DNA of 64,000 bases, taken from Peptoniphilus stercorisuis (GTDB lineage: Bacteria; Bacillota; Clostridia; Tissierellales; Peptoniphilaceae). The DNA is taken from positions 1 to 64,000 of the forward strand of contig NZ_JAGGLJ010000008.1 in the NCBI RefSeq assembly GCF_017874395.1, written 5' to 3'. Positions 8,464 to 17,418 of this stretch are shown piece by piece. Positions within the stretch are counted from its first letter, which is position 1. Each line of letters opens with the position of its first letter. Position numbers and translations under genes: made by a program. Below the pieces are notes generated by a model. The model worked only from the letters and a program-made list of their open reading frames with translations, was not told where the DNA came from and did not search any database.

Positions 8464-9786
8464 ATGATTGAATCAATTGTTTTAGGTGTTTTCATATTGA
8501 GCTTGATTTTTTGTGTAGTAAGTAAAATTTCAATAATAATTGTGTTGTTTTTTGGATATATATTATTTTTTATATATGGTTTGTATGAAAAGAATAGTTT
8601 TAAAAGTATGATTAAAATGTCTTTAAAGGGTGTTTATCAGGTTAAAAATGTAACTATTACTTTATTTATAATTGGTATATTAACTTCTGTATGGAGAGGA
8701 TCAGGGACTATTGCCTTTATTATTTATCATTCTACTAAATTAATAAGGCCAAATAGCTTTATATTTATTACTTTTTTATTATGTTCTTTAGTTTCTTTTT
8801 TAATAGGTACATCTTTTGGAACTGCTGCAACTATGGGGGCTATTTGTATGACTATGGCAGCGTCTTTAGGAGTAGATCAAGTCTTTGTTGGAGGAGCAAT
8901 ATTATCTGGATGTTATTTTGGTGATAGAATGTCTCCTATGTCTTCTAGTGCTCTTTTAGTTTCTGAGATAACTAATACAGATATTTTTGATAATATAAAA
9001 ATTATGTTTAAAATAGCATTTATACCATTTATGATAACTTGTATTATATATTTATTTTTAGGTTTTAGTTTAAATAGCAGTGGAGAAATTATATCTATTG
9101 ATAGATTATTTGAAAGAAATTTTAATTTAAGTATTATTACAATTATTCCAGCTATTATTATAGTAGTATTTTCTTTTTTTAAAGTTGATGTTAAAAAAAC
9201 TATGATTTTAAGTATTTTATTAGGAAGTTTAATTTGTATATTTGTTCAAGATATGGAAGTTTTAGAACTTTTTAAATTTTATGTATTAGGATATAAATCA
9301 ATGGATCAAGAGCTTGCAAAAATATTAAATGGCGGTGGAATAGTATCTATGTTTGGTGTTATTTTAACTATATTTATATCTTCTGCTTATGCTGGAATTT
9401 TTGAGCAAACAAATTTATTAAAAGGTTTTAAAAAGAATGTGGATAATATAGCTTATAGGTATTCAAAATATGCAAGTGTTTATTTTGTTGCTATTTTTAC
9501 ATCAATTATAAGTTGTAATCAAACTTTATCTATTTTATTAACTTATCAATTAAGTGAGGATATTATTAAGGATAATAAAAAACTTGCTATTATTCTTGCT
9601 AATACTGTTATAGTTATAGCTCCTTTAATTCCTTGGTCAATTGCAGCAAAGGTACCTCTTGAAACTGTTGGAGCTAGTACAAAAAGTATAATATTTTCTT
9701 TTTATTTATATTTACTTCCAATATATGCTTACTTCTTAGATATTAAAGATGAGAAAATATTGAGAAATAAATTTAATTTAACTTAA
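8464..9786 (+). CDS. NhaC family sodium/proton antiporter
   Basis: This is a 440-residue integral membrane protein with about 11-12 hydrophobic segments. The conserved block TSFGTAATMGAICMTMA, followed by GGAILSGCYFGDRMSPMSSSALL, is characteristic of NhaC and MleN-like antiporters. The second half contains GGGIVSMFGV and a polar helix, SIISCNQTL. These proteins exchange Na+ for H+, and some (MleN) exchange malate plus H+ for lactate plus Na+; the substrate cannot be assigned here. A strong AAAGGGAGG precedes ATG 8464. It stands alone, diverging from the acetyltransferase gene. Confidence 0.85.
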   Translation: MIESIVLGVFILSLIFCVVSKISIIIVLFFGYILFFIYGLYEKNSFKSMIKMSLKGVYQVKNVTITLFIIGILTSVWRGSGTIAFIIYHSTKLIRPNSFIFITFLLCSLVSFLIGTSFGTAATMGAICMTMAASLGVDQVFVGGAILSGCYFGDRMSPMSSSALLVSEITNTDIFDNIKIMFKIAFIPFMITCIIYLFLGFSLNSSGEIISIDRLFERNFNLSIITIIPAIIIVVFSFFKVDVKKTMILSILLGSLICIFVQDMEVLELFKFYVLGYKSMDQELAKILNGGGIVSMFGVILTIFISSAYAGIFEQTNLLKGFKKNVDNIAYRYSKYASVYFVAIFTSIISCNQTLSILLTYQLSEDIIKDNKKLAIILANTVIVIAPLIPWSIAAKVPLETVGASTKSIIFSFYLYLLPIYAYFLDIKDEKILRNKFNLT

Positions 9787-10208
9787 GTTGATATATTGAT
9801 GCTATAGGGCTTAAAATGTAAAAATAATTGGATATAGTAAACTTCATACTAAGTTAGTGTAGAAGTTTGTAAATAGGTCTTGTATGGCTTTAAAAGATAG
9901 CTTTTAAATGGTTATGATAGAGAGAAAGTTTATTATTTAATATAATAGGTATATATGTGTTAGATAATAAATAATTTTTATTTAGAAAGATAGAAATAAG
10001 ATTTATTTAAGATTGAAATTTTAGAGATTTTGAAATATGATTATAGTGAAGCAAAATTAAGTTATAGTTATTACTAAGTATTTTAGAAAATATTTGGAAA
10101 GAAAGTTATATTAATAAGTTTTATTATTTAATATATTACTATATAATTTAGCTACAAAAAGTTAATGTAAACATAGGAAAAATAAATATTTTATTTTCTA
10201 AGAAAATA
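9787..10208. other. Long AT-rich intergenic region with two hairpins, no gene seen
   Basis: About 420 bases between nhaC and the rplU promoter hold no coding frame on either strand. A palindrome at 9839-9868 (AAACTTC paired with GAAGTTT, inner ACTAA with TTAGT) and a weaker one near 9893-9910 (TTTAAAAG with CTTTTAAA) are visible. Neither has a T-run, so they are not clear terminators. Confidence 0.5.
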
Positions 10209-10240
10209 TTGCAATATAGTGTTTCTTATGCTATTATAAT
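10209..10240 (+). promoter_or_regulatory. Promoter of the rplU-prp-rpmA operon
   Basis: TTGCAA at 10209-10214 lies 17 bases before TATTAT at 10232-10237; an overlapping TATAAT is at 10235-10240. It is just upstream of the L21 leader. Confidence 0.55.
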
Positions 10241-10246
10241 TAACTG

Positions 10247-10318
10247 TAACCGCTCAAAGTATGGTCTTAAAATTTTTAATTACCTACAATGGCGAGTCTT
10301 ATAAAATAGGGAGGTGCT
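10247..10318 (+). promoter_or_regulatory. Putative L21 leader (ribosomal protein autoregulatory element)
   Basis: The conserved-looking string CCGCTCAAAGTATGG, a GGT..ACC hairpin with TTAAAA/TTTTAA inside, and CAATGGCGAGTCTTAT lead into GGGAGGTGC just before rplU. This resembles the Firmicute L21 leader family. A covariance search with Rfam L21_leader would decide. Confidence 0.5.
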
Positions 10319-10323
10319 ACAAT

Positions 10324-10629
10324 ATGTACGCAGTTATAGAAACAGGTGGAAAACAATACACAGTTAAGGTTGGAGAAACAGTTAAAGTTGAAAAACTTAA
10401 CGCTAACGAAGGTGAAAAAGTAACTTTTGATAAAGTTTTATTCATCGCAGGAGACGATGTTAAAGTTGGTGCTCCATACGTAGAAGGTTCTAAAGTTGAA
10501 GGTGAAGTTATTAAACAAGCTAAAGACAAAAAGATAGTTGTTTATAAATACAAATCTAAAAAGAACGAAAGAACTAGAAAAGGACATAGACAACCTTATA
10601 CATTAGTTAAAATAGATAATATTATCTAA
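10324..10629 (+). CDS. rplU: 50S ribosomal protein L21
   Basis: This 101-residue protein of the large subunit binds 23S rRNA near L20. It begins MYAVIETGGKQYTVKVG and ends with the conserved KKNERTRKGHRQPYTLVKI, the usual full length. An upstream ATG in the same frame would add 21 residues that belong to the leader; GGGAGGTG before 10324 fixes the start. It is first in the classic rplU-prp-rpmA operon, and its stop overlaps the next start (TAATG). Confidence 0.97.
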   Translation: MYAVIETGGKQYTVKVGETVKVEKLNANEGEKVTFDKVLFIAGDDVKVGAPYVEGSKVEGEVIKQAKDKKIVVYKYKSKKNERTRKGHRQPYTLVKIDNII

Positions 10630-10970
10630 TGACTAATATAATTATTTATAAAAATCAAAATGTCTATACTGGTTTTAAATCAGAGGGACATGCGGATTTT
10701 AATGGTAGCGGAGAATATGATATAGTTTGCGCTGCAATATCTATACTTACACAAGGACTATATTTTTCACTTGTAGAAAATTGTAATATAGATGAAAATG
10801 AAATTCATGCAATACAGGAAGATGGATTTCTAGAAATAAAATTAGATTATAATAAATCGAATAATATAAAAATTCAAAGTAATTTTGAGTTTATGATTAC
10901 TGGATTGAAACTTTTAGAGGCACAATACTCTAATCATATAAATTTAGAGGTAATGGAGGTGCAAAGATGA
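10629..10970 (+). CDS. prp: Ribosomal-processing cysteine protease Prp
   Basis: Prp removes the N-terminal extension of L27 in Firmicutes and relatives. This 113-residue protein carries the catalytic pair His21 (SEGHAD) and Cys34 (YDIVCAAIS), spaced as in the YsxB/Prp family. It lies between L21 and L27 and overlaps both (by 1 and 4 bases). The L27 here does carry the extension with the expected cleavage sequence, so enzyme and substrate are co-encoded. Confidence 0.93.
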   Translation: MTNIIIYKNQNVYTGFKSEGHADFNGSGEYDIVCAAISILTQGLYFSLVENCNIDENEIHAIQEDGFLEIKLDYNKSNNIKIQSNFEFMITGLKLLEAQYSNHINLEVMEVQR

Positions 10971-11257
10971 TAAAATTTGATTTACAACTTTTCTCTTCTA
11001 AGAAGGGAGTAGGTTCTTCAAAGAATGGTCGTGATTCTCAAGCAAAAAGACTTGGAGTTAAAAAAGGCGACGGACAATATGTTATTGCAGGTAATATTAT
11101 TGTTAGACAAAGAGGTACAAAAATCCATGCAGGCGAAAATGTAATGCGTGGTGGAGATGATACACTATTTGCAACTGTTGATGGACGTGTTAAATTCGAA
11201 ACTAAAGGCAGAGGCAACAAAAAAGTTGTTAGTGTATATACAGAAGAATTAGCATAA
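10967..11257 (+). CDS. rpmA: 50S ribosomal protein L27 with Prp-cleaved N-terminal extension
   Basis: L27 sits at the peptidyl transferase centre. The 96-residue precursor begins [11 protein letters not shown], the cleavage motif of Prp, so mature L27 should start after LQLFS. The body ([19 protein letters not shown], then [18 protein letters not shown]) is standard. The start overlaps the end of prp and has a GGAGGTG site. Confidence 0.97.
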   Translation: MIKFDLQLFSSKKGVGSSKNGRDSQAKRLGVKKGDGQYVIAGNIIVRQRGTKIHAGENVMRGGDDTLFATVDGRVKFETKGRGNKKVVSVYTEELA

Positions 11258-11268
11258 GAAATCTAATG

Positions 11269-11297
11269 AAGTCGTAGCTTGCTACGGCTTTATTTTA
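11269..11297 (+). terminator. Terminator after rpmA
   Basis: Stem GTCGTAGC with GCTACGGC (one G-T pair) and a TT loop, followed by a T-rich run interrupted by A. Confidence 0.7.
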
Positions 11298-11359
11298 TAT
11301 AAACTTAGAAATATCATAGATATTTTAAGAACACTTTAAGATTTCAACTATATTTATTG

Positions 11360-11368
11360 TGATATAAT
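11360..11368 (+). promoter_or_regulatory. Extended -10 promoter of obg
   Basis: TGATATAAT is an extended -10 (TG, one base, TATAAT), about 35 bases before the obg start. A TTTCAA at 11342-11347 is the nearest -35-like hexamer, but its spacing is short. Confidence 0.55.
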
Positions 11369-11403
11369 TGGGATTAGAATTTATTAGATAAGGATAAAGG
11401 GAT

Positions 11404-12681
11404 ATGTTTATAGATATAGCTAATATAAGATTAAAAGCAGGTAATGGCGGAGATGGCGCTGTTGCTTGGAGAAGAGAGAAGTTTGAACCTGCTGGAGGAC
11501 CAGCTGGTGGAGATGGCGGTAATGGCGCAAACATAATCCTAAAAACTGATGAGGGACTTCACACATTAATGGACTTTAGATATAAAAGAGAATATAAAGC
11601 TCCTAATGGTGAAAATGGAAGAAGTAAGAAACAATTTGGTAAAGATGGAGCAGATATTATACTAAGAGTACCAGTTGGAACTCTTGTAAAAGATAAAGAA
11701 ACTGGTGGCGTAATAGTTGATTTAAAAGAAAAAGATCAAGAGTATATTATCGCTAAAGGTGGACGAGGTGGACGTGGTAATGCAAAATTTACTACATCTA
11801 CAAGACAAGCTCCTGCATTTGCTCAAGCTGGCTCTAGAGGTGAAGAAAAAGAAATCACTTTAGAATTAAAACTTCTTGCTGATGTCGGTTTAGTAGGATT
11901 TCCAAATGTTGGAAAATCAACATTACTTTCAGTAGTTTCTGCAGCAAAACCTAAGATTGCAAATTATCATTTTACGACATTAAAACCAAATCTTGGTGTT
12001 GTAAATTTAGGTCAAGAAATGGGATTTGTAATAGCGGATATACCAGGACTTATTGAAGGTGCTAGTGATGGACTTGGACTTGGGGATGAATTTTTAAAGC
12101 ATGTTGAAAGAACTAAAGTTTTAATACATGTTATTGATGTTTCAGGTTCTGAGGGAAGAGATCCAATTGAAGACTTTTATAAAATAAATGAAGAGTTAAA
12201 GGGATATAATGAAAAACTAGCTGAAAAACCGCAAATAATATTTGCAAATAAAACTGATATTCCAGGTTCTGAAGAAAATTTAGAAAAATTAGAAAAAGAA
12301 TTTGGGGAAAAATATAAAATTTTTAGCGGTAGTGCTGCTACAACTGAAAATTTAAGAGAACTTATGAAGTATACTTTTAATGAAATTCAAAATTATGAAA
12401 ATGACGATGAGGAAGAGTATAAGACATTTGACAAAGAATACATTCCAGTAAAAACAAGGGAAGAAGGTATAAATGTCTATGTAGAAAATGATAATTATAT
12501 AGTTGATGGACCATATATTGAAAAATTATTAAAATCTACAAATTTTGAGGATAATGAATCTTTAAAATATTTCCAAGAGAACTTAAGAAAAAATAATGTA
12601 ATAGATAAATTAAGAGAGCTTGGTATAAATGAAGGGGATTCTGTATTTATTATGAATTTTGAATTCGAATTTTTTGAATAG
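11404..12681 (+). CDS. obg: GTPase Obg (ribosome assembly and stress response)
   Basis: Obg is a GTPase of late 50S assembly that also senses energy and stress state. The 425 residues show the glycine-rich Obg fold (about 1-158), a G domain with GFPNVGKST near 166, DIPGLIEGA (G3) and ANKTD (G4), and a C-terminal OCT domain from about 340. The OCT domain is the low-GC Firmicute form. It follows L27, as in many bacteria, and begins a run of translation and maintenance genes. Confidence 0.97.
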   Translation: MFIDIANIRLKAGNGGDGAVAWRREKFEPAGGPAGGDGGNGANIILKTDEGLHTLMDFRYKREYKAPNGENGRSKKQFGKDGADIILRVPVGTLVKDKETGGVIVDLKEKDQEYIIAKGGRGGRGNAKFTTSTRQAPAFAQAGSRGEEKEITLELKLLADVGLVGFPNVGKSTLLSVVSAAKPKIANYHFTTLKPNLGVVNLGQEMGFVIADIPGLIEGASDGLGLGDEFLKHVERTKVLIHVIDVSGSEGRDPIEDFYKINEELKGYNEKLAEKPQIIFANKTDIPGSEENLEKLEKEFGEKYKIFSGSAATTENLRELMKYTFNEIQNYENDDEEEYKTFDKEYIPVKTREEGINVYVENDNYIVDGPYIEKLLKSTNFEDNESLKYFQENLRKNNVIDKLRELGINEGDSVFIMNFEFEFFE

Positions 12682-12689
12682 GGGTTAAG

Positions 12690-12977
12690 ATGATAACAGG
12701 AAAACAAAGATCTTATTTAAAATCACTAGCAAATAATTTAACACCTCTTATACAAGTTGGTAAAAATGGTGTTAGTGATAGTTTAATTGAACAAATAGAT
12801 GTATTATTAGAAAATCATGAATTAGTAAAAATTACTGTACTTCAAAACTCACCTGTAACAGCTAAAGAAATAGTTGATGAAATTATTGATGGAACAGGTG
12901 CAGAGTTTGTACAACAAATAGGAAGTAAGCTTACAATCTATAGAGAATCAAAAGAGAATAAAACTATTGAAATATAA
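12690..12977 (+). CDS. yhbY: YhbY family RNA-binding protein (CRM domain)
   Basis: The protein is a 95-residue single CRM domain with the motif GKQRSYLKSLANNL and the GxxG-like loop VGKNGVSD. YhbY/YqeI proteins associate with pre-50S particles. It sits between obg and nadD as in the Bacillus yqeH-yqeI-nadD-yqeK-rsfS region, and its stop overlaps nadD (TAATG). Confidence 0.92.
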   Translation: MITGKQRSYLKSLANNLTPLIQVGKNGVSDSLIEQIDVLLENHELVKITVLQNSPVTAKEIVDEIIDGTGAEFVQQIGSKLTIYRESKENKTIEI

Positions 12978-13576
12978 TGAAAAAATATGGATTAATGGGA
13001 GGAACCTTTGATCCTATTCATCTAGGACATCTTATGATTAGCGAGTATGTCAAAGAGGATCTTGGATTAGATGAAATAATATTTATACCAACAGGTAATC
13101 CTCCACACAAAACAGATTATTTACCAGCTGATCAAAGATATAATATGGTTAGTATAGCTATTAGGGAAAATCAAGATTTTAAAATATCTGATGTGGAAAC
13201 TAAAAGAGTTAAAGAATCTTATAGTATTGAAACTATTAATATTTTAAAAGAAGAATTACAAGGTGATCTATATTTTATTATTGGATCAGATTCTTTATTT
13301 GATCTTAAAAATTGGAAAGATATAGAAAAACTTGCAACTCTTGTTGATTTTGCTTGTGCTGTAAGACCGCATTATGCTTTAGAAAAAGAAATTAAAAAAG
13401 AGATTGATTATCTAGATAAGAAATATCATGTAAGGGTTCATATGGTTGATTCTCCATTATATGATATTTCATCTACTAAAATAAGAAAAAGACTTAAAGA
13501 GAAAAAATCTGTAAAGTATATAGTTCCAGATGAAGTTATTGATTATATAGATGAAAATAATTTATATAGAGGTTAG
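12977..13576 (+). CDS. nadD: Nicotinate-nucleotide adenylyltransferase
   Basis: NadD converts nicotinate mononucleotide and ATP to deamido-NAD in NAD synthesis. The 199 residues begin with GGTFDPIHLGHL, holding the HxGH nucleotidyltransferase motif. The second motif, ISSTKIR, is near residue 165. The length is usual. It is translationally coupled to yhbY and followed after 2 bases by yqeK. Confidence 0.96.
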   Translation: MKKYGLMGGTFDPIHLGHLMISEYVKEDLGLDEIIFIPTGNPPHKTDYLPADQRYNMVSIAIRENQDFKISDVETKRVKESYSIETINILKEELQGDLYFIIGSDSLFDLKNWKDIEKLATLVDFACAVRPHYALEKEIKKEIDYLDKKYHVRVHMVDSPLYDISSTKIRKRLKEKKSVKYIVPDEVIDYIDENNLYRG

Positions 13577-13578
13577 TT

Positions 13579-14151
13579 ATGGAAATAATAACAGAAGATA
13601 TAAAAAATGAGATTCTACAAAGAATTGGGGAAAAAAGATATAATCATACTCTAAGAGTTATGAAAACAGCTGTGGAACTTGCAAGGAATTTTGGTATAGA
13701 TGAAGAAAAGGCACAAATTGCAGGATATCTTCATGACTGTGCAAAAATAAAGAACAAAGAAGAATTATTGAAAGAAGCAGAAATTTATAATTTAAATTTA
13801 ACTGAAGATATGAAAAGAGCTCCTCAAATTATCCATGGATATTTAGGAGCTAAAATTGCTAATAAAAGATATCATATAGATGATATAGAGATTTTAAGTG
13901 CAATAGAAAGTCACACTACTGGAAAAGATAATATGAGCGATTTAGATAAGATTATTTTTTTAGCTGATTATATTGAACCTATGAGAAATTTTGATGGAGT
14001 AGAAGAGGCAAGGAAATTATCAAAGATAAATTTAGATGAAGCTATGTTATTTAGTTTAAATAATACGATAGAATTTTTGTGTAGTAAAGATGAATATATA
14101 GCTTTAGATACAATAAAAGCAAGAAACTATATTTTGGAGATATTAAAATGA
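13579..14151 (+). CDS. yqeK: HD-domain hydrolase YqeK (probable Ap4A hydrolase)
   Basis: This 190-residue HD protein has the metal-binding motif GYLHDCAK near residue 50, an upstream His in YNHTLRVMK, and HGYLGAKIA and ADYIEPMR later, as in the YqeK family. Members from Firmicutes hydrolyse diadenosine tetraphosphate symmetrically. It overlaps the LCP gene by 4 bases. Confidence 0.92.
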   Translation: MEIITEDIKNEILQRIGEKRYNHTLRVMKTAVELARNFGIDEEKAQIAGYLHDCAKIKNKEELLKEAEIYNLNLTEDMKRAPQIIHGYLGAKIANKRYHIDDIEILSAIESHTTGKDNMSDLDKIIFLADYIEPMRNFDGVEEARKLSKINLDEAMLFSLNNTIEFLCSKDEYIALDTIKARNYILEILK

Positions 14152-15038
14152 AAAGATTTTTTAAAGCTTTTTTTACTACATTTTTAGTAATAGTAGTACT
14201 ATTTGTAGGATCAACAGGATTTTTTCTATTTAAAAATCATATAGAAAATCCTGGAGATATGATTTCAGAATTAAAAAGCTCAAATGATAATATACAATTT
14301 TTATTATTAGGGGTAGATAGCTTAGATTCAGCATCTGCTACTAATACAAGATCAGATACAATAATGCTTGTAAATATGAATTTGGAAAATGGTAGTGCAG
14401 ATTTGATTTCTATACCTAGGGATACTTATGCAAGTATAGAAGGGTATAATAATCAAAAGATAAACCATTCATATAATTATGGAGGTTCTGATTTAACATT
14501 ACAAACAGTAAATAATTTATTAGGAACAGATATAAAATATTATATAACTATGGATTATAGCTTTGTAGAAGATGTAGTAAATATAATAGGTGGTGTAACA
14601 GTAGATGTACCTATAAAAATGGATTATGAAGATCCTTGGGCAGATCCGCCTTTAAGCATACATTTAGAACCAGGTGTGCAAAGTTTAAATGGAAATGAAT
14701 CTTTACAATTTTTAAGATTTAGAAAAGGATATACAAATCAAGACTTAGGTAGAGTACAAGCTCAGCAACAGTTTGTATCAGCTTTTATTAATAAGGTTAA
14801 ATCACCATTAACTTTTGTAAAAGCACCAATATTACTTAAATCTTATGGCAAATATACAGATAGTAATATGCCTTTTTCACAAATTGTAAAATTAGGATTA
14901 AATGTTAGAAAATTTTCAACAGAAAATATTACAACAAATACATTGCCAGGATATCCAGGTTATAGGAATAAAGTGTCTTATTTTTTTGTGAATCAAAATA
15001 AAACAGATGAATTATTAAGAACAATGGGAATTAAATAG
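14148..15038 (+). CDS. LytR-CpsA-Psr (LCP) family glycopolymer transferase
   Basis: LCP enzymes attach wall teichoic acid or capsule-like polymers to peptidoglycan outside the membrane. The 296 residues have an N-terminal membrane anchor (about 5-28). The LCP core follows, with LLLGVDS, TRSDTIMLVN, the arginine-containing SIPRDTY and KINHSYNYGG. The later FLRFRKGYTNQDLGRVQAQQ is the second conserved block. Its place between yqeK and rsfS is common in Clostridia and Bacilli. Confidence 0.93.
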   Translation: MKRFFKAFFTTFLVIVVLFVGSTGFFLFKNHIENPGDMISELKSSNDNIQFLLLGVDSLDSASATNTRSDTIMLVNMNLENGSADLISIPRDTYASIEGYNNQKINHSYNYGGSDLTLQTVNNLLGTDIKYYITMDYSFVEDVVNIIGGVTVDVPIKMDYEDPWADPPLSIHLEPGVQSLNGNESLQFLRFRKGYTNQDLGRVQAQQQFVSAFINKVKSPLTFVKAPILLKSYGKYTDSNMPFSQIVKLGLNVRKFSTENITTNTLPGYPGYRNKVSYFFVNQNKTDELLRTMGIK

Positions 15039-15046
15039 GAGGATAA

Positions 15047-15397
15047 ATGGATAATAAAGAAAAGTTAGATATAATAGTAAAATCTTGTGAAGATAAAAGA
15101 GGAACAGATATAAAAATACTTGATTTAAAGGGTATGACTTCAGTAGCAGATTATTTTGTTGTTGTAAGTGGTGGATCTTCAAACCAAGTAAATGCAATAG
15201 CTGATGAAATAGAAGATAAAATGTCTGAAGCAGGAATAGAATTAGATAATCAAGAAGGTAAAAATTCATTAAGATGGATTTTACTAGATTATGGTGATAT
15301 AATAGTTCATGTATTCCACAATGAAGAGAGGGAATACTATAATTTAGAAAGACTTTGGTCAGACGAAAAAGTAGAAAACAAGGAGGACAACAACTAA
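15047..15397 (+). CDS. rsfS: Ribosomal silencing factor RsfS
   Basis: RsfS binds L14 and keeps subunits apart under starvation. The 116 residues show [24 protein letters not shown] and the conserved [28 protein letters not shown]. The start follows TAGGAGG. Its stop overlaps the ridA start (TAATG). Confidence 0.95.
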   Translation: MDNKEKLDIIVKSCEDKRGTDIKILDLKGMTSVADYFVVVSGGSSNQVNAIADEIEDKMSEAGIELDNQEGKNSLRWILLDYGDIIVHVFHNEEREYYNLERLWSDEKVENKEDNN

Positions 15398-15777
15398 TGA
15401 GTATTAAAATTACACATACAGATAAGGCTCCTGCAGCAATAGGACCTTATTCTCAAGCAACAGTAGTAGGAAACCTAGTATTTACATCTGGACAAATACC
15501 AATTATTCCAGAAACTGGAGAACATGTTAAAGATGATATAAAAAAGGCTACAAGACAAAGCTTAGAAAACGTTAAAGCGATACTTGAAAATTCAGGATCA
15601 TCATTAGAAAAAGTTGCTAAAGTTAATATATTTATTTCAGATATGAATAACTTTGCAGCATTAAATGAAGTATATTCAGAATATTTCTCTGATCACAAAC
15701 CAGCTAGATGTTGTGTAGAAGTAGCAAGACTTCCACAAGATAACTTAGTTGAAATTGAAGCAATAGCTGAAATTTAA
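15397..15777 (+). CDS. ridA: RidA family enamine/imine deaminase
   Basis: RidA hydrolyses reactive enamines and imines such as 2-aminoacrylate from serine and threonine dehydratases. The 126 residues include IGPYSQA, FTSGQIP, and the substrate-binding arginine in [24 protein letters not shown]. The start is the ATG overlapping the rsfS stop, behind a strong AAGGAGG; an upstream ATG in frame lies inside rsfS and is less likely. Confidence 0.93.
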   Translation: MSIKITHTDKAPAAIGPYSQATVVGNLVFTSGQIPIIPETGEHVKDDIKKATRQSLENVKAILENSGSSLEKVAKVNIFISDMNNFAALNEVYSEYFSDHKPARCCVEVARLPQDNLVEIEAIAEI

Positions 15778-15791
15778 TTACTTAGAGAAAT

Positions 15792-15829
15792 AAAAAAGGA
15801 CTTAAAGTTTTTACTTTAGGTCCTTTTTT
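15792..15829 (+). terminator. Terminator after ridA
   Basis: A long stem (AAAAAGGACTTAAAG with CTTTAGGTCCTTTTT, one wobble) ends in a T-run. It closes the obg-to-ridA gene run. Confidence 0.9.
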
Positions 15830-15957
15830 AATGGGATTATTAATTTATATAAATCTACCTTTGAAATCGATATCAGTTTAAAAATCCTTAAATAATAAAG
15901 ATATTTAAAACAAGACTATACTTTCTTTTGAACAAGCAAACTATAAAAGTATTTTAA

Positions 15958-16230
15958 TTACTTTTCATTTAAGTCAGATTTATTATAATCATCTCCAAAA
16001 ATTTCATCAAGTAAGTCTTGAGATTTCTCAAGTAAAAAATCAGGTACATATATATCTAGACCAGATGGGTTTGTACCAAAAATAAATAAAGTATAATTAT
16101 TATTATCAGGTACATAATATATGTATGGAATATCATTATCTTCTAAGATACCTTTAACAGCACCTATTTTAAATTGATCAAAAACTGTAACTAATTTTAC
16201 AAAATCATAATCTTTTAAATTTTTATTCAT
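15958..16230 (-). CDS. DUF2007 domain protein
   Basis: This 90-residue protein has the layout of the DUF2007 family (putative signal-transducing protein): VKLVTVFDQFKIGAVKGILEDNDIPYIY, then IYVPDFLLEKSQDLL. The first part means roughly that domain residues span positions 10-80. No catalytic residues are evident and the role is unknown. It is separate from rpsD by the rpsD terminator, and GGTGC precedes the start. Confidence 0.75.
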   Translation of the reverse strand: MNKNLKDYDFVKLVTVFDQFKIGAVKGILEDNDIPYIYYVPDNNNYTLFIFGTNPSGLDIYVPDFLLEKSQDLLDEIFGDDYNKSDLNEK

Positions 16231-16271
16231 ATAGCACCTCTTTTATTTATATTAACATAATTTAGAAAAAG

Positions 16272-16306
16272 AAAAAACTGATGGGGAATAACCTCATCAG
16301 TTTTCT
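16272..16306 (-). terminator. Terminator of rpsD
   Basis: On the minus strand, AAAACTGATGAGG pairs with CCCCATCAGTTTT and runs into T-rich sequence, 10 bases after the rpsD stop. Confidence 0.85.
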
Positions 16307-16315
16307 TAATTTCAA

Positions 16316-16912
16316 TTACATATTCTTTGAGTAGAACTCAACTATTAATTGGTCTTCGATTTCAACAGGTATATCTTCTCTATTTGGAAGAGTTACAAGT
16401 GTTGCTTTGAAATCTTTATCTTTTGAAATGTATGGGTAAGAAGTTACGAAATTAGTTTCAAAGTTTTCTTTGAATAATTCAGCTTTTCTTCCTCTAGGTG
16501 ATAGAGCAATTTCGTCTCCAGCGTTACATCTGTAAGAAGGAATATTTACTTTTCCTCCATTTACAGTAACATGACCATGAGTTACCATTTGTCTTGCTTG
16601 TCTTATAGAGCTTGCAAATCCCATTCTGTAAACAAGATTGTCAAGTCTTCTTTCTAAGAATTGTACTAGTGCTGGACCAGTTTGTTCTTTAGATTTTTTA
16701 GCTTCTTTGAATAGGTTAACGAATTGTTTTTCTAACACTCCGTAGTAAGCTCTTAATCTTTGTTTTTCAAGTAATTGCTTACCGTATTCAGTTAATTTTT
16801 TATCACTTCTTGCAGTTCCTTTATGAGCTCTTTTCATAGCCTTAGGGTGACCACATACATTTAGACCTAATCTTCTAGATTGTTTAAATCTAGGATCCAT
16901 CATTTTTGCCAT
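16316..16912 (-). CDS. rpsD: 30S ribosomal protein S4
   Basis: S4 nucleates 30S assembly by binding the 5' domain of 16S rRNA. The 198 residues contain the S4 RNA-binding domain ([38 protein letters not shown]) at about 88-130. The N-terminus lacks the zinc-binding cysteines of some paralogues. It is transcribed alone, divergently from the cysE leader. Confidence 0.97.
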   Translation of the reverse strand: MAKMMDPRFKQSRRLGLNVCGHPKAMKRAHKGTARSDKKLTEYGKQLLEKQRLRAYYGVLEKQFVNLFKEAKKSKEQTGPALVQFLERRLDNLVYRMGFASSIRQARQMVTHGHVTVNGGKVNIPSYRCNAGDEIALSPRGRKAELFKENFETNFVTSYPYISKDKDFKATLVTLPNREDIPVEIEDQLIVEFYSKNM

Positions 16913-16967
16913 ATTTTTAATTCAACTCCTATAAATTTCTCGCCGCGATAATTTAAGAGCCAAATGT

Positions 16968-16996
16968 AGTATACTAAAAATAGCCATTTTTGTAAA
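16968..16996 (-). promoter_or_regulatory. Promoter of rpsD
   Basis: Read on the minus strand, TTTACA and TATACT are 17 bases apart. The leader of about 45 bases before the S4 start may hold an S4 operator, but I see no clear pseudoknot. Confidence 0.7.
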
Positions 16997-17055
16997 GAAT
17001 TTTATTGAAAAATTTTAAAAAAATAAAAATTCCTACTAAATTACTGCGAAATCTA

Positions 17056-17084
17056 TTGACTTATTGAAATAACTAAGTTAATAT
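17056..17084 (+). promoter_or_regulatory. Promoter of the cysE-cysK T-box leader
   Basis: TTGACT and TAATAT are separated by 17 bases, about 20-30 bases before the start of stem I of the T-box. Confidence 0.65.
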
Positions 17085-17109
17085 AAGAATAAATTTATTA
17101 ATAGAAGTT

Positions 17110-17371
17110 TTAAAAATAAAGACAAAGATAGGGAAAAGTAGTTTTTTTATTTTCGTTAAAGAGAAGGACGGTAGGTGTGAAGTCCAAACGGATAAATTAA
17201 TGAAATGCGCTCTGGAGTTTTGCATTTAAATGATGCAACGGTATTTCTACGTTATAAGAATAGGATATGTCAGTATCTGAAGAAGGTCTATTTGTATATT
17301 TCTATACTTATATAGATGAATTAGAGTGGAACAACGTTACTCGTCTCTTTTATAGAGGCGAGTTTTTTTAT
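17110..17371 (+). promoter_or_regulatory. T-box leader, cysteine-specific
   Basis: A long structured leader has a candidate specifier TGC (Cys) at 17206-17208 in GAAATGCGC. The T-box sequence AGAGTGGAACAACG is at 17323-17336, and the terminator stem ACTCGTCTC with AGAGGCGAGT plus T-run is at 17339-17371. The bulge reads UGGA, which would pair with the U discriminator expected in tRNA-Cys. The T-box core departs from the consensus AGGGTGGNACCGCG at three positions. Uncharged tRNA-Cys should stabilise the antiterminator and switch on cysE-cysK. Confidence 0.85.
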
Positions 17372-17418
17372 TTTTTAAATATACTAATAAATGGATTAAT
17401 AGAAAAGGAAGTGTTGTT

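Noticed and set aside
9839-9868. Hairpin after nhaC as terminator
   Set aside because: There is no T-run after the stem; it is listed only as a palindrome in an intergenic region.
10261-10323. N-terminal extension of L21 from an upstream ATG
   Set aside because: The extra 21 residues are not in the family, overlap the leader, and the real start has GGGAGGTG.
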